64,000 nt of DNA, taken from Balneolaceae bacterium. GTDB taxonomy: Bacteria; Bacteroidota; Rhodothermia; Balneolales; Balneolaceae. The stretch covers positions 682,001 to 746,000 of the forward strand of contig JAXHMK010000010.1 of assembly GCA_034521495.1 (NCBI GenBank), in the 5' to 3' direction. Position numbers and translations under genes: made by a program. The notes beneath the pieces were generated by a model. That model was not told where the DNA came from and did not search any database. It saw only the letters and a program-made list of their open reading frames with translations. This document shows positions 1 through 9,634 of the stretch, in pieces. Numbering within the stretch: the first letter of the stretch is position 1; each line of letters starts with the position of its first letter.

Positions 1-2103
1 TTCTTCATCCACTGAATTAGTGTACCTGAACCGATACTCGTTCTCTTCCTTAAGATTTACAACCGTTCCATTATACGTATCTTCAAGAGTAATCACCCAT
101 TCATCAGGGAGATCATCACTCAGATTCCAGCGTAGTATTGCACCTCCGGCATCATCGGATACCTCATGGCCCAATCCAAGCTCGTACTCTTTATCAATCT
201 GCTGCGGCAAATGGGTAAAAGAATTAAAACTCTCATCAGAAAGTGTTGAGGTTAAATATAGATGGTGTGGACGTTTCCCACCCTGGTTTAAAACCGACGC
301 CCCCTGGAGTGATAATTTTGGAAGATCGTAGCGATTTTCTTCATATTGAGTCGGACTATCGAAAAATCCAATCATTACTACATCAGAAAGATTAGAATTC
401 AGTTGTTCTTCGGGAAGAATTCCAAACTCAATAAACTGATCTGGCAATGGACTCTGAACCTGATTGTCGGATGCCTCAAGAAGATTAGCAATACTTTCAT
501 GAACCAACACAGGTGTCCAATAATCTGTTTGAACCTGTTCTGTGAGTTTTAAATTAAATTTTTTGTTTTGAGAGTTCCAGACCTGGGTAACAGGAAATGC
601 CTGCAGGTATCTTTGCTTTCCACGCTGAGTTGACCCCCTGCCCTCCAGACCGACCGGAATGGATAAAAACTGTGAATTTTTTGTTAATTGAGTTGAAATA
701 TCCGGTCTTGTATTCTGTTGAGCTTCAACTTCTGCAAAGAGCGTAACAGGTTCGTTATCTGTTTTGCGAATTAAAACAGGTACATGAGGTTCAATTGATG
801 TGACTTCAATTTGTGTTCCATCCAAACTGAAAAATTCAAGTGACCTGTTACGGTTTAACCGCTGTACAGGAGTGCCAGGGAACGACAATAGATAAACACC
901 CCTTTGCTCCACTGTTTTTTTAAACATTGGACTTGTACTTCCCTGAATACCCGGCGATCCATACAAATCCTGAAAATAGGATGTTTGTGCAGCTGTAAAA
1001 TCTTGCATGCTCGAATACCCATCAAAAGCTTGTGATACCCGGGCCAGTTCTACAGCAACACCTGGTTCTGTAGGCTCATAAGTTGCAGAGGCAATTAAAT
1101 TTCCCTCACGCTCCAGTTCTACTCGCCCACCGTTTGATGGTACAATGGTGCCCGAGTAAAAATAGCTGTTGCCAATGTTCTCCAGGCTTGAAATGTCAAC
1201 ATTAGAAATCACTGTAAAATCATATGGTTCAACAAAAACATCTTGCTGAATCACTCTCGATCCGTCTTTAGTTACCAGTTCAACTCCTTTTAACGAGATA
1301 GAAGATTCTCCGGGATTATAAATTTCCACATATTCAAATTCAGATCCGTTAACAGTTGATGCAGGTAAAATTTCAGTAATAATCAGATCCCCTCTGCTTA
1401 AAGAATTTTGTTCAATTCTTTTAGGAAATATTTCCATTCTCTGGAGTGCCATAGGTATACGTTCATCAACCGTTTCTTCCTCGTCAATAATCCACATAAA
1501 ATGGATCGTATCAGACGGACGCAGAAAAACATCATTCACATTAAGGTGCAGAGAAAATGAACTCCATGTATCTTCTGCAGATCTAAGTGATGATTCTTCT
1601 ATCATTCCACTGGGCAAACTACTCCAATTTCCATTATTTACTTTATACATCAACTTAAAATCATGGGCATTTCCATTTTCATAGAAATTGTACATGAAAT
1701 CAAAAACCATTATAAAATTACCAAAACCGTACTCGCTATTATTTTCAAAAGATGCAGCAAAAAATGTTTGATAGGGAGAGTTCTTAAGATGAATCCTTCC
1801 GGGTGCAGTTCCGTAAATCCCGCCCGATACATAGTAATTTTCTTGTTCACCTGCATCCTGATAAGAGTGCCACTGTTCCTTTTGCAGTGCAAATTCAGAT
1901 GAAAAAATGGATTCGATTTCAGACAGTCCGACAGTTATTGAAGATTCAGTTCGTTCTGATGATCCTTGTGAAAATCGAACCTCAAGAGGAGAGTCATTTT
2001 CGAGTGAAATTTGTGCCTTAGATACAGTAAAACCACCCCACATAAAAAATATGGAAACAGTCAATAAAACTGTTAAGAAGAAGGCCTGTAACGATTGTTT
2101 CAT
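1..2103 (-). CDS. Secreted lamin-tail-domain (LTD) protein, C-terminus off the window
   Basis: An open frame of 701 codons runs from an ATG at 2103 to the left edge without a stop, so the C-terminal end is missing. The N-terminus (MKQSLQAFFLTVLLTVSIFF) is a signal peptide with a likely cleavage after KAQ near residue 30. Residues ~236-330 match a lamin tail domain, with DLIITEILPAS followed by EYVEIYNPG, a beta-sandwich fold common in large exported proteins of Bacteroidota. The rest is beta-rich and unrecognised. An extracellular or surface role is inferred; a C-terminal secretion (type IX) domain, if present, would lie outside the window. Nothing here indicates enzymatic activity. Confidence 0.8.
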   Translation of the reverse strand, partial: MKQSLQAFFLTVLLTVSIFFMWGGFTVSKAQISLENDSPLEVRFSQGSSERTESSITVGLSEIESIFSSEFALQKEQWHSYQDAGEQENYYVSGGIYGTAPGRIHLKNSPYQTFFAASFENNSEYGFGNFIMVFDFMYNFYENGNAHDFKLMYKVNNGNWSSLPSGMIEESSLRSAEDTWSSFSLHLNVNDVFLRPSDTIHFMWIIDEEETVDERIPMALQRMEIFPKRIEQNSLSRGDLIITEILPASTVNGSEFEYVEIYNPGESSISLKGVELVTKDGSRVIQQDVFVEPYDFTVISNVDISSLENIGNSYFYSGTIVPSNGGRVELEREGNLIASATYEPTEPGVAVELARVSQAFDGYSSMQDFTAAQTSYFQDLYGSPGIQGSTSPMFKKTVEQRGVYLLSFPGTPVQRLNRNRSLEFFSLDGTQIEVTSIEPHVPVLIRKTDNEPVTLFAEVEAQQNTRPDISTQLTKNSQFLSIPVGLEGRGSTQRGKQRYLQAFPVTQVWNSQNKKFNLKLTEQVQTDYWTPVLVHESIANLLEASDNQVQSPLPDQFIEFGILPEEQLNSNLSDVVMIGFFDSPTQYEENRYDLPKLSLQGASVLNQGGKRPHHLYLTSTLSDESFNSFTHLPQQIDKEYELGLGHEVSDDAGGAILRWNLSDDLPDEWVITLEDTYNGTVVNLKEENEYRFRYTNSVDEE

Positions 2104-2115
2104 AGGCAGTTTAAC

Positions 2116-2132
2116 TACTAATAATATTAGTA
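2116..2132. promoter_or_regulatory. Perfect 8-bp inverted repeat upstream of the LTD gene
   Basis: TACTAATA and TATTAGTA face each other across a single base, ending 13 bases before the ATG of the LTD protein. The spacing and AT-rich palindrome fit an operator or part of a promoter. No cognate regulator is recognised nearby, so the role is a guess. Confidence 0.25.
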
Positions 2133-2157
2133 CCCTCTAAAGTTAGAATTTATTCTA

Positions 2158-3069
2158 TTATTTTCTACTATTTAAAGCTGTTTTTTCGAGTTTAGCTACT
2201 TTTTTTCTGCTTTTTTCGGTAATCAGGTCCAAATTAGGATTATTTTTTTTGATAATTGCCTTATAAACGTACAGTGCCTCCATCCTATTTTCGAGTTTTT
2301 CCAAAATTTCTGCTTTTTTGTACAAAAAGATTACGTTATCGGGCAAGTTTTTTGTGAGCCTGTTTGCATAGTGAAGTGCATCGTTTAATCTCCCCTCTTT
2401 TTCATACAGATACATCAACATCATTTTTGCGTCGTTGCTGATGTAAGTGTCACTTTCTGCAGCCAATTTGAGTTCATGAAATCCATCTTCTATCTCAGCA
2501 TTCAATCCAAAAATATTTGTTGCCCACTTCATTCCGCTTGGCACACTTCCAACCATATAGTAGAACATTCCTTTTCCTATTCGGGCATCCGGCCGGTTGG
2601 AATCAATGGAAAGAAGCTGTCGGGTAAAATTGAATCCCTTAAGTCCGCTTTGCAGTGCAATTCTATGTTCACCCTGCCCTGCCGCAACTAAACCACGGTA
2701 TCCGTATAAGCCACTCAACATCAATACCATCGTGGTATCAGAGGATGTTTGTTCCAGTTTTTGATGGCTCAGTTCAACTGCTTTCTCTGATTTTTCCAAA
2801 AATTCGTTAGCTAAATTCTCGGACTGATCAACAAAAAAATACTTCATAAACGGCATCATACTTTCAAAAAAATATGGAGTTGGGTCGTCGGGATACCGCT
2901 TTTTAATTTGTTCAAAGATACGGTTTGCCCGGTTCCAATCTGTTTGATAAAAGGCCTCAATCCCAGAGCTTAAATGTTCTTCATACCAACTCTTCTCAGG
3001 CAGATCTGGCTCTTTTGAATTGTCTATAAATGGAGCATGAAACAGGAGCAGAAGCAACGCAATGTTCAT
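2158..3069 (-). CDS. TPR-containing exported protein of unknown function
   Basis: About 303 residues from the ATG at 3069; a TTG two codons upstream is also possible but less likely. A hydrophobic N-terminus (NIALLLLLFHAPF) suggests export. The body is alpha-helical with TPR-like helix pairs, for example around GRLNDALHYANRLTKNLPDN near residues 230-250, and the C-terminus is lysine-rich. TPR proteins scaffold protein complexes, and no catalytic motif is visible. It is transcribed in the same direction as the LTD protein downstream, with an ~55-base gap, so co-transcription is possible. The exact function cannot be read from the sequence. Confidence 0.75.
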   Translation of the reverse strand: MNIALLLLLFHAPFIDNSKEPDLPEKSWYEEHLSSGIEAFYQTDWNRANRIFEQIKKRYPDDPTPYFFESMMPFMKYFFVDQSENLANEFLEKSEKAVELSHQKLEQTSSDTTMVLMLSGLYGYRGLVAAGQGEHRIALQSGLKGFNFTRQLLSIDSNRPDARIGKGMFYYMVGSVPSGMKWATNIFGLNAEIEDGFHELKLAAESDTYISNDAKMMLMYLYEKEGRLNDALHYANRLTKNLPDNVIFLYKKAEILEKLENRMEALYVYKAIIKKNNPNLDLITEKSRKKVAKLEKTALNSRK

Positions 3070-3134
3070 ATTCAATTCAGTCTATTATTTTCTTTCATAA
3101 CATTTTATCTAAATGAACTTTTATCAAAAAAGTT

Positions 3135-4442
3135 TCATGCATCATCATCAAAATGCAATGCCCCCAACTTGCCTTCCGTATATGCAACGGCAACAGAAAC
3201 AGCTGCATCACCTGTAACATTTACAGCTGTTCTAAGCATATCAAGAATTCTGTCAACTCCCAGGATTAACGCAATCCCTTCCAGTGGAACTTGTATAGTC
3301 TGTAAAACAATTACCAGCATAATGATTCCGGCACCGGGAACTCCGGCAGCTCCGATTGAAGCAAGAGTTGCTGTTAAAACAATTGTTAATTGCTGTGCAA
3401 ACGAGAGATCTAACCCGAGTGCCTGCGCAATGAATACCGCTGCAACCGCTTGATAAAGACTTGTGCCATCCATGTTGATGGTGGCACCCACCGGCAGTAC
3501 AAAACTTGAGACTTCATCCTCAACTCCTAAATTATTCTCAACCCGTTCCATTGTAACCGGAAGTGTAGCCACACTCGAACTGGTACTAAACCCGAGTAGT
3601 ACAGCGGGTTGAATGGCCCGGAAAAAATCTCTGAGCTTCATTTTGCTGAAAATCTTGAACAAACTTGAGTAAACAACGAGAACATGGACCAATAGCCCTA
3701 TCACTACGGCAATGCAGTACCAGCCAAGTGCTTTTAATAAAATCAATGCCTGCCCGAGATCATCTCCCGCAAGATCAATGATAACGACCGCCATCAAAGC
3801 AAAGACTCCATAGGGGGCAAGTTTCATGATGATATCTACAATCTTAATAATCACATCATTCAATGCCTCGAAAACATTTATGAGAACCTGTGATTTTTGA
3901 AGCGGTATTTGAACAATTCCAATTCCGAGAAGAACAGCCACAAATACAATTTGTAACATATTGCTATTGTCAGATGCGGCTGCAAAGAAATTTTCAGGTA
4001 CAATATCGACAATGAATTGCAACGGACTTTGCTCTAAAAGCTGTTGAGCAGTGTCTCCCCTTTCTTCAACTCCTGCCCCATAACTTTCCATTAAAGATGT
4101 CCTGGTTTCTTCAGGCAGGGTTTTTCCGGGCTGAATAATATTCACAGAAGCGAGACCAATGGTAATGGCAAAAACCGTTGTAATCATATAAATTCCTATT
4201 GTCTTCCCTCCCATTCTGGATAGCTTTGTCATATCATTCAAGCTTGTAACACCTACTACCAGTGAAGCCAATACCAACGGTACAGCAATGAGTTTTAACA
4301 GGGTGATAAAAATATCACCAAATGGGCGTATATAATTACTTGTAAATTCATTGAAGCCAGCTACACTGGAAAGCAATCCCCAAATAAGCCCTAAAATGAG
4401 TCCAATTATAATCTGCCAGTGAAGCTTTCTATACCATTTCAT
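3135..4442 (-). CDS. Dicarboxylate/glutamate:cation symporter (DAACS family)
   Basis: A 435-residue inner-membrane carrier of the GltP/GltT/DctA family, which imports C4-dicarboxylates or acidic amino acids with H+ or Na+. Family signatures are present in order: the serine-rich hairpin GFSTSSSVATLPVT (~residue 283), the unwound NMDGTSLYQ of TM7 (~326), the second hairpin GAAGVPGAGIIML (~365) and the TM8 substrate site VDRILDMLRTAVNVTGDA (~395-412). Length is normal. The start ATG overlaps the stop of the upstream DUF92 gene by ATGA, indicating translational coupling. The substrate (glutamate, aspartate or dicarboxylate) cannot be decided from sequence alone. Confidence 0.93.
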   Translation of the reverse strand: MKWYRKLHWQIIIGLILGLIWGLLSSVAGFNEFTSNYIRPFGDIFITLLKLIAVPLVLASLVVGVTSLNDMTKLSRMGGKTIGIYMITTVFAITIGLASVNIIQPGKTLPEETRTSLMESYGAGVEERGDTAQQLLEQSPLQFIVDIVPENFFAAASDNSNMLQIVFVAVLLGIGIVQIPLQKSQVLINVFEALNDVIIKIVDIIMKLAPYGVFALMAVVIIDLAGDDLGQALILLKALGWYCIAVVIGLLVHVLVVYSSLFKIFSKMKLRDFFRAIQPAVLLGFSTSSSVATLPVTMERVENNLGVEDEVSSFVLPVGATINMDGTSLYQAVAAVFIAQALGLDLSFAQQLTIVLTATLASIGAAGVPGAGIIMLVIVLQTIQVPLEGIALILGVDRILDMLRTAVNVTGDAAVSVAVAYTEGKLGALHFDDDA

Positions 4443-5278
4443 AGAATAAAGAATTGAGTAATTAAATAAACAGCCAGACCGCTAATGCCGGTAGATGCCC
4501 AGTTGATGAAGCTATTTGTAAATGTATTCGTGGTATCACTAAAATCTTCAGGTGCTGTAATATCTATTTTTTTATCAAGAAGTATTGCCCCAAGAGTAGA
4601 ATCAATCAGTAATCCGGCCACGCCTCCAAAAAATATAACTGCAAAACATTTAACGGGTGATAAAATTTCAAGCTGAAAGCTGAAAAGTGCAATTATCAGT
4701 GCACCCAGAATTCCGGCAATTGTTCCTTTCAGGCTGATCCCTCCTTCCGTTCCCGCCTGTACTTTTTCAAACGTTGTAATTTTTCGTGTAACCCCGGGAT
4801 TTCGAGTCCCAACTTCCGTTGCCCATGTATCGGCCGTGGCAGCAGCCAAAACTGCAAAAGCGGCAATTAAAGAGGCAAACGAATGTAAGGCGAACCAAAG
4901 AGTACAGAATACAGCCACCCAAAATCCATTGGCCCAAACCTGGTATCCGTCCCGTCGCCTGTCTTCCGAAATCCGGACAGAGTTGTTAGTTTTATCAGCT
5001 TTCCGCCCGTTCATGATTGTCAGTAAGCTGCTTACTCCAAAAAAGAATGCAACCGCAAACGCCAGTGTCCACCCGCCGAATCCAAGAACTATTGTTCCCA
5101 GAATTATTACAGCTTTTGTCGCTTCAAGCGTTATCCAGTTTGTTAAAAACGTTACATAGGCAACAAATACAGAAACTGCCAAACCGATTAGAATCAGTAC
5201 ATGATCTCCCATTCTTCCTTCAAGGATAAACATGTAGATGAGAGTTAAACCGAATAAGTAGTTTATAAGCCGGTACAA
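4439..5278 (-). CDS. DUF92 family integral membrane protein (VTE6/TMEM19-like)
   Basis: A 279-residue polytopic membrane protein. It shows DUF92 hallmarks: AATADTWATEVGTRN, TTFEKVQAGTEGGIS and the glycine-rich GGVAGLLIDSTLGA. Family members in plants (VTE6) phosphorylate phytyl-phosphate; bacterial members are mostly uncharacterised, so a polyprenyl-phosphate kinase role is only a family-based suggestion. A TTG start at 5278 is used because no upstream ATG exists and it lies 3 bases after the DUF3098 stop; the next ATG would delete the first membrane helix. It overlaps the downstream symporter by 4 bases. Confidence 0.85.
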   Translation of the reverse strand: MYRLINYLFGLTLIYMFILEGRMGDHVLILIGLAVSVFVAYVTFLTNWITLEATKAVIILGTIVLGFGGWTLAFAVAFFFGVSSLLTIMNGRKADKTNNSVRISEDRRRDGYQVWANGFWVAVFCTLWFALHSFASLIAAFAVLAAATADTWATEVGTRNPGVTRKITTFEKVQAGTEGGISLKGTIAGILGALIIALFSFQLEILSPVKCFAVIFFGGVAGLLIDSTLGAILLDKKIDITAPEDFSDTTNTFTNSFINWASTGISGLAVYLITQFFIL

Positions 5279-5281
5279 AAT

Positions 5282-5542
5282 TTATGAGACCCTGTTCGTG
5301 GTTGACGGATCGTTTTCTGTTTTGTGATCTTTCTTGAGGATTGCATATAACACAATGGCATACCCGGCAACAATAATTACAGGTGATATGTAAAGAGACA
5401 CAACCCCCTGCACTTCGTTTTCAATTCTCATTGCAGTAAATCCGATTACCAGAAAAAGTAATCCTAAACCCATCAGTTTGTAGTTTATTGGAGTAAAAAG
5501 AAGCGGTTTTTGATTGTCTTTTTTTCTTTTTTTTGCAGACAT
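5282..5542 (-). CDS. DUF3098 small membrane protein
   Basis: An 86-residue protein with a lysine-rich N-terminus (MSAKKRKKDNQK) and two hydrophobic helices at ~27-43 and ~50-68, ending in AILKKDHK. This pattern matches DUF3098, a short family largely restricted to Bacteroidota and relatives and usually near cell-envelope or division genes. Function is unknown. It begins the run DUF3098-DUF92-symporter with 3-base and 4-base junctions, so the three are probably one transcript. Confidence 0.75.
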   Translation of the reverse strand: MSAKKRKKDNQKPLLFTPINYKLMGLGLLFLVIGFTAMRIENEVQGVVSLYISPVIIVAGYAIVLYAILKKDHKTENDPSTTNRVS

Positions 5543-5639
5543 GTATGCTTATTAAACGGTTCTGTTTTGTAGGTTCGATTGATTAAGTTATCTAATTATA
5601 TTCAACTGAAAAAAAAGTTCTGAACGAAGTATACAAAAT

Positions 5640-6251
5640 ATGAAAGTTATTTTGGCATCTGCCAGTCCCCGGCGGGCAAATCTTCTATCTCAAATAGGTA
5701 TCCATTTTGAGATCGATCCCTCTTCGATAAATGAAACATTCTCAGAAGATCTACCTCCCTTCCAAGTAGTTCAGGAACTTGCCCGACAGAAAGCTGAGGA
5801 TGTTGCCAAAAGGCATCCAGAAAAATTTCTTATTGCCGCTGATACCATTGTTTGCCTTGATGATGAAATCCTTGGAAAACCAACCGATGGAACCCAGGCA
5901 GCAAAATTTCTGCAGCGGCTGAGCGGGAGAAATCATGATGTATTCAGCGGCGTTTATGCCGGACTTACTAACGCATCGGGCGAATTCAGTTCTGTAATCT
6001 CTTTTTTTGAAAGAACAAAAGTAACGTTTGCTTCGTTAACCGAATTAGAAATTAAACAATATATCAACTATGAAAAACCCTTTGACAAGGCCGGTTCATA
6101 TGGTATTCAGGATGATCTCGGTTCTCTGTTTGTAAAAAAAATTGATGGCGATTACTATAATGTTGTCGGATTTCCACTGCATCGATTCTATGATACACTA
6201 AAAAAAGAGATGCCTGATATTTACAATCAACTGTTCTTCCAAACTTCATGA
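5640..6251 (+). CDS. maf: Maf family nucleoside triphosphate pyrophosphatase
   Basis: A 203-residue Maf/YhdE-type protein, which hydrolyses non-canonical or excess nucleoside triphosphates (dTTP/UTP or modified pyrimidines) to monophosphates as house-cleaning. The N-terminal SASPRRANLL motif (residues 7-16), the catalytic AADTIVCLDD (~66-75) and the C-terminal KPFDKAGSYGIQ (~142-153) are intact. Length is typical. Its last four bases overlap the start of the next gene (ATGA), so it is translationally coupled to the TPR protein. Confidence 0.95.
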   Translation: MKVILASASPRRANLLSQIGIHFEIDPSSINETFSEDLPPFQVVQELARQKAEDVAKRHPEKFLIAADTIVCLDDEILGKPTDGTQAAKFLQRLSGRNHDVFSGVYAGLTNASGEFSSVISFFERTKVTFASLTELEIKQYINYEKPFDKAGSYGIQDDLGSLFVKKIDGDYYNVVGFPLHRFYDTLKKEMPDIYNQLFFQTS

Positions 6252-8155
6252 ATACCAAAGCACTTTATCTGCTATTTATATTTTTCCTGTTGATACCTCT
6301 CTCTGTGATAGGACAGACAGACGACTATCAAACAGCTAACCGTCTTATACAACAGCAGCAGTACGAGGAAGCTCTGCCCATTATCCAATCTCTTTATGAA
6401 CAGAATCCGCGTTCATTTGTCTACTTCGACCGTTACACACGCTGTTTAATTAACTTAAAACAATTTGATAAAGCAGAAGAGATTGCACGAAGCCAGGTAC
6501 GGGAAAGCCGTTTTAGGTTACAGGCGTCTACGAAGTTGGCGGAAATTTTACATCTGAAAGGTGAGCGGGAACAAGCTTTAGAGACGTGGAATCAAATTAT
6601 TGAACGGAATACCGGAAATCAGCAAGCATATTACGCCACCGGGAATTCAATGACCAGCCGGCAGGAATATGATGCAGCAATTGAGATGTACAAACAAGCC
6701 CGCGAGGAACTCAATGACAACTCTCTTTTTTTGAATGAACTGGCAAATACCTATCTGCAGGCGGGAAGATTTGAAGAATCTGTAGAAGAGTATTTTCGGT
6801 TGATTGTGCAATCACCTGACCAGATGAGTATTGTACAGCAGCGCTTTTTGAGAATGAGAGATGATAACCTCTATGAGATCGCTGCATTTGAACTGGAAGA
6901 TCAGCTCCTGCAACTGGATACAAATCATCAATCCTATTCTCCTCTATACCAACTACTGATATGGCTTCTACTTGAAACCGATGAACATCAGCGAGCTTTT
7001 GTATTTGCTCGCCGGTATGAAAATAATACCGAGTATACTATCTACTCTTTGTTTTCACTTGGCAATCAGTTGTTATCAGCTCGAAACTATGACCTTGCTA
7101 CACAGGCATATGAATATTACACCGACTCTTCAGAATCTTCTGTACAGTTCAGGGCGATGGAAAATTTGGCAGCAGCTTATCACGAATGGGGACAATATCT
7201 AAAGCAAAATAACATCCAAACATCTGCCCGGCAGGACGAAAAATTTGTAAAATCGTATGAGATCAATCAACAACTTCTGGAAGCTGCACCTAACTACCAA
7301 AACGCTTCAGAAATCTATTCGAATCTGATTGACCTCTCTGTAGATTTTTATAAAGATGTTGAAAAAGCGGAAAGATGGTACAATCAGATGCAGCGGAGAA
7401 TTGCCGCCGGTGAAAATCCTTACTTGTACTATGCTGAAGGAAGAATTGCCCTGTTCAATAAAGATTTTGTAACCACAAGACAAGCGTTAACACGAGCTGA
7501 TAAACAATCGGATGAATCTGAACTATCCGAAAAAACACGATATTATCTGAGCCTGTCTGATTTCTTCGCCGGAGATTTTGAATTTGCTGAAATCCAATTG
7601 AAAACCCTTGAACGACGAAATACTTCTTACTACGCAAACGATGCGATCAAATTGAGAATGTGGATTAAAAATGGCTTACGGGCTGATTCAACCGGAAGTT
7701 TGCTCGAAACTATTGGAAATTCACTTTACTCTATTCACACCGGCAATTATAATAATGCCATTCAAAAACTTGAACCCATACTTGCTCAAGCAAACCATTC
7801 ATTTTCAGATGACCTGATTCTGGAACTATCAGCCGAGCTTCCAGATCAATATAATCGGTTGAAACTTCAACTGATAAGTCGCGCGATCCAGTCTCAGCCA
7901 TACAGCCCTTTAAAAGAACGGCTTTTGTGGGACCAAGCAACACTTGTTGAATACTATATGAATAATATTGACCTTCCTCCTCCACCACCGACTAACACAG
8001 AAACATATTCGTTCCTTAACTCTGACTTTAACTTTGAGTTTACACAACAAAATCTTGTTGATCTCTATGAAGAGCTTCTTATTGAATTCCCTAATGGATT
8101 CTATGCGCCATTTGTAAGGGAAAAACTGGATAATTTAGAAACAACGTCCACCTGA
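6248..8155 (+). CDS. Exported tetratricopeptide repeat protein
   Basis: A 635-residue protein with a clear signal peptide (KALYLLFIFFLLIPLSVIG, cleavage near residue 22) followed by many TPR-like helical pairs, for example QTANRLIQQQQYEEALPIIQ and AIEMYKQAREELNDNSLFLN. Near residue 577 a proline stretch precedes a short C-terminal helix. No catalytic motif is visible. It sits between maf (4-base overlap) and the 'AsnB'-labelled secreted protein (3-base gap), so it probably acts in the periplasm as a scaffold with that protein. The specific role is unknown. Confidence 0.85.
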   Translation: MNTKALYLLFIFFLLIPLSVIGQTDDYQTANRLIQQQQYEEALPIIQSLYEQNPRSFVYFDRYTRCLINLKQFDKAEEIARSQVRESRFRLQASTKLAEILHLKGEREQALETWNQIIERNTGNQQAYYATGNSMTSRQEYDAAIEMYKQAREELNDNSLFLNELANTYLQAGRFEESVEEYFRLIVQSPDQMSIVQQRFLRMRDDNLYEIAAFELEDQLLQLDTNHQSYSPLYQLLIWLLLETDEHQRAFVFARRYENNTEYTIYSLFSLGNQLLSARNYDLATQAYEYYTDSSESSVQFRAMENLAAAYHEWGQYLKQNNIQTSARQDEKFVKSYEINQQLLEAAPNYQNASEIYSNLIDLSVDFYKDVEKAERWYNQMQRRIAAGENPYLYYAEGRIALFNKDFVTTRQALTRADKQSDESELSEKTRYYLSLSDFFAGDFEFAEIQLKTLERRNTSYYANDAIKLRMWIKNGLRADSTGSLLETIGNSLYSIHTGNYNNAIQKLEPILAQANHSFSDDLILELSAELPDQYNRLKLQLISRAIQSQPYSPLKERLLWDQATLVEYYMNNIDLPPPPPTNTETYSFLNSDFNFEFTQQNLVDLYEELLIEFPNGFYAPFVREKLDNLETTST

Positions 8156-8158
8156 ATC

Positions 8159-9436
8159 ATGATCTGTAAACGTTTTTTGAAATTTCTTTTAATCACTTTT
8201 GTGAGCCTCAGCGTGGCTGATCTAAGCAATGCTCAACGAGTTCTAATCCCAATGGATGGCTCGCAGACCAATCACCTGAAAGCGTATGGTGTAATATTCA
8301 ATCATATCGATGCAGGTGAATCCGGAATGTGGTTACTGAACTTTCGCGGCGGCAGTTTTTTAACAACGCAATCAAATGATATTGTTCGAAAAAGCCGTCT
8401 GAAAAATGTACATGTAGAAACCATTTCAGAGTCTGAAGCAGCTTCCATTATATCGGATGTGGAGCAACCGAATGTTAATATGGCGGCCATTAACCTTGAG
8501 AAATCACCAAAAATAGCTGTATACACTCCACCAGATGCCCTGCCGTGGGATGATGCGGTAACTCTGGCTCTTGATTACGCAGAAATTCCCTACGATAAGG
8601 TTTATGATACTGAAGTGTTAAGCGGTGCCCTGGAAGAATATGACTGGCTGCATCTTCATCACGAAGATTTTACGGGCCAACATGGAAAATTTTGGGCAAT
8701 CTATCGTTCCCAACCGTGGTATATTGCAAGTGTACGCGAGCAGGAAAAGTTAGCACGGGAGTTAGGTTTTGGAAAAGTAAGCCAGTTAAAGTTAGAGGTC
8801 GTTCATCAAATCCGGGATTTTGTAATGCAAGGCGGTTTTATGTTTGCGATGTGTTCTGCAACAGATACTTTTGATATGGCACTGGCCAGCGAAAATCTTG
8901 ATCCACTTCCCACCCCGATGGATGGTGATCCTATTGATCCGAATGTGAATGAAAAACTTAATTTCGAAAACACTTTTGCATTCGAAAATTTTGAGATGAT
9001 TACCGATCCTTACGTTTATGAACATTCTGATATTGATATTGAAGTGGACTTAAACAGAATCAGTGAAAGCCTTGACTACTTTACTCTGTTTGATTTTTCA
9101 GCCAAATGGGATCCCGTACCCACCATGCTTACACAAAATCATGTTAGCAGTCTTCGCGGGTTTTATGGACAGGCTACTGCATTCCAGAAAGACAAAGTTA
9201 AGAGCAGTGTGGTAATCTTAGCTGAATCGCCCGGACGAAACCAGGTAAAATACATTCATGGGAATATTGGGCGAGGCACGTTTACATTTTACGCCGGTCA
9301 TGATCCTGAAGATTACACACACCGAGTTGGTGATCCTCCCACCGATCTCAGCCTCCATACAAACAGTCCCGGTTATCGCCTGATTTTAAACAATATTCTA
9401 TTCCCGGCTGCAGAGAAAAAGAAAAAACAAACGTAG
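8159..9436 (+). CDS. Conserved secreted protein commonly mislabelled 'asparagine synthetase B'
   Basis: A 425-residue protein with a signal peptide (cleavage after SNAQ near residue 25). Conserved blocks are IPMDGSQTNHLKAYG (~30), LLNFRGGSF (~60), AVYTPPDALPWDDAVTLALD (~120), WLHLHHEDFTGQHGKF (~162) and GGFMFAMCSATDTFD (~222). I recognise this as a family widespread in Bacteroidota that databases often call 'asparagine synthetase B'. None of the domains of real AsnB is present: no N-terminal cysteine amidotransferase and no ATP-pyrophosphatase loop. The residues HHEDF and CSATD look catalytic or metal-binding, but that is inference. It is probably co-transcribed with the preceding TPR gene. 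Confidence 0.75.
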   Translation: MICKRFLKFLLITFVSLSVADLSNAQRVLIPMDGSQTNHLKAYGVIFNHIDAGESGMWLLNFRGGSFLTTQSNDIVRKSRLKNVHVETISESEAASIISDVEQPNVNMAAINLEKSPKIAVYTPPDALPWDDAVTLALDYAEIPYDKVYDTEVLSGALEEYDWLHLHHEDFTGQHGKFWAIYRSQPWYIASVREQEKLARELGFGKVSQLKLEVVHQIRDFVMQGGFMFAMCSATDTFDMALASENLDPLPTPMDGDPIDPNVNEKLNFENTFAFENFEMITDPYVYEHSDIDIEVDLNRISESLDYFTLFDFSAKWDPVPTMLTQNHVSSLRGFYGQATAFQKDKVKSSVVILAESPGRNQVKYIHGNIGRGTFTFYAGHDPEDYTHRVGDPPTDLSLHTNSPGYRLILNNILFPAAEKKKKQT

Positions 9437-9451
9437 TTTTGTGATCAGTTG

Positions 9452-9482
<31 letters not shown>

Positions 9483-9603
9483 AGATGAATCACTCGATTT
9501 TAATTTTCTCGGTATATGTATATTAGGTTCAAAAAAATCAATGAATCTGGTATCTATTTCAGATTTTAAATTTTTACATTCAAATCGACTTAAAACAGAA
9601 ATT

Positions 9604-9633
9604 GTCAACTGTTTACTGCTAACTGACCACTGA
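9604..9633. repeat. Degenerate inverted partner of the heptamer repeat, abutting mazG
   Basis: GTCAACTG, TTACTGCT and AACTGACC are degenerate complements of the AGTAGGC/AGTTGAC units at 9450-9481. The tract ends within 2 bases of the mazG ATG, so the mazG leader lies entirely inside or beside repeat sequence. The two tracts could pair as an imperfect stem of about 180 bases span. Confidence 0.5.
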
Positions 9634-9634
9634 A

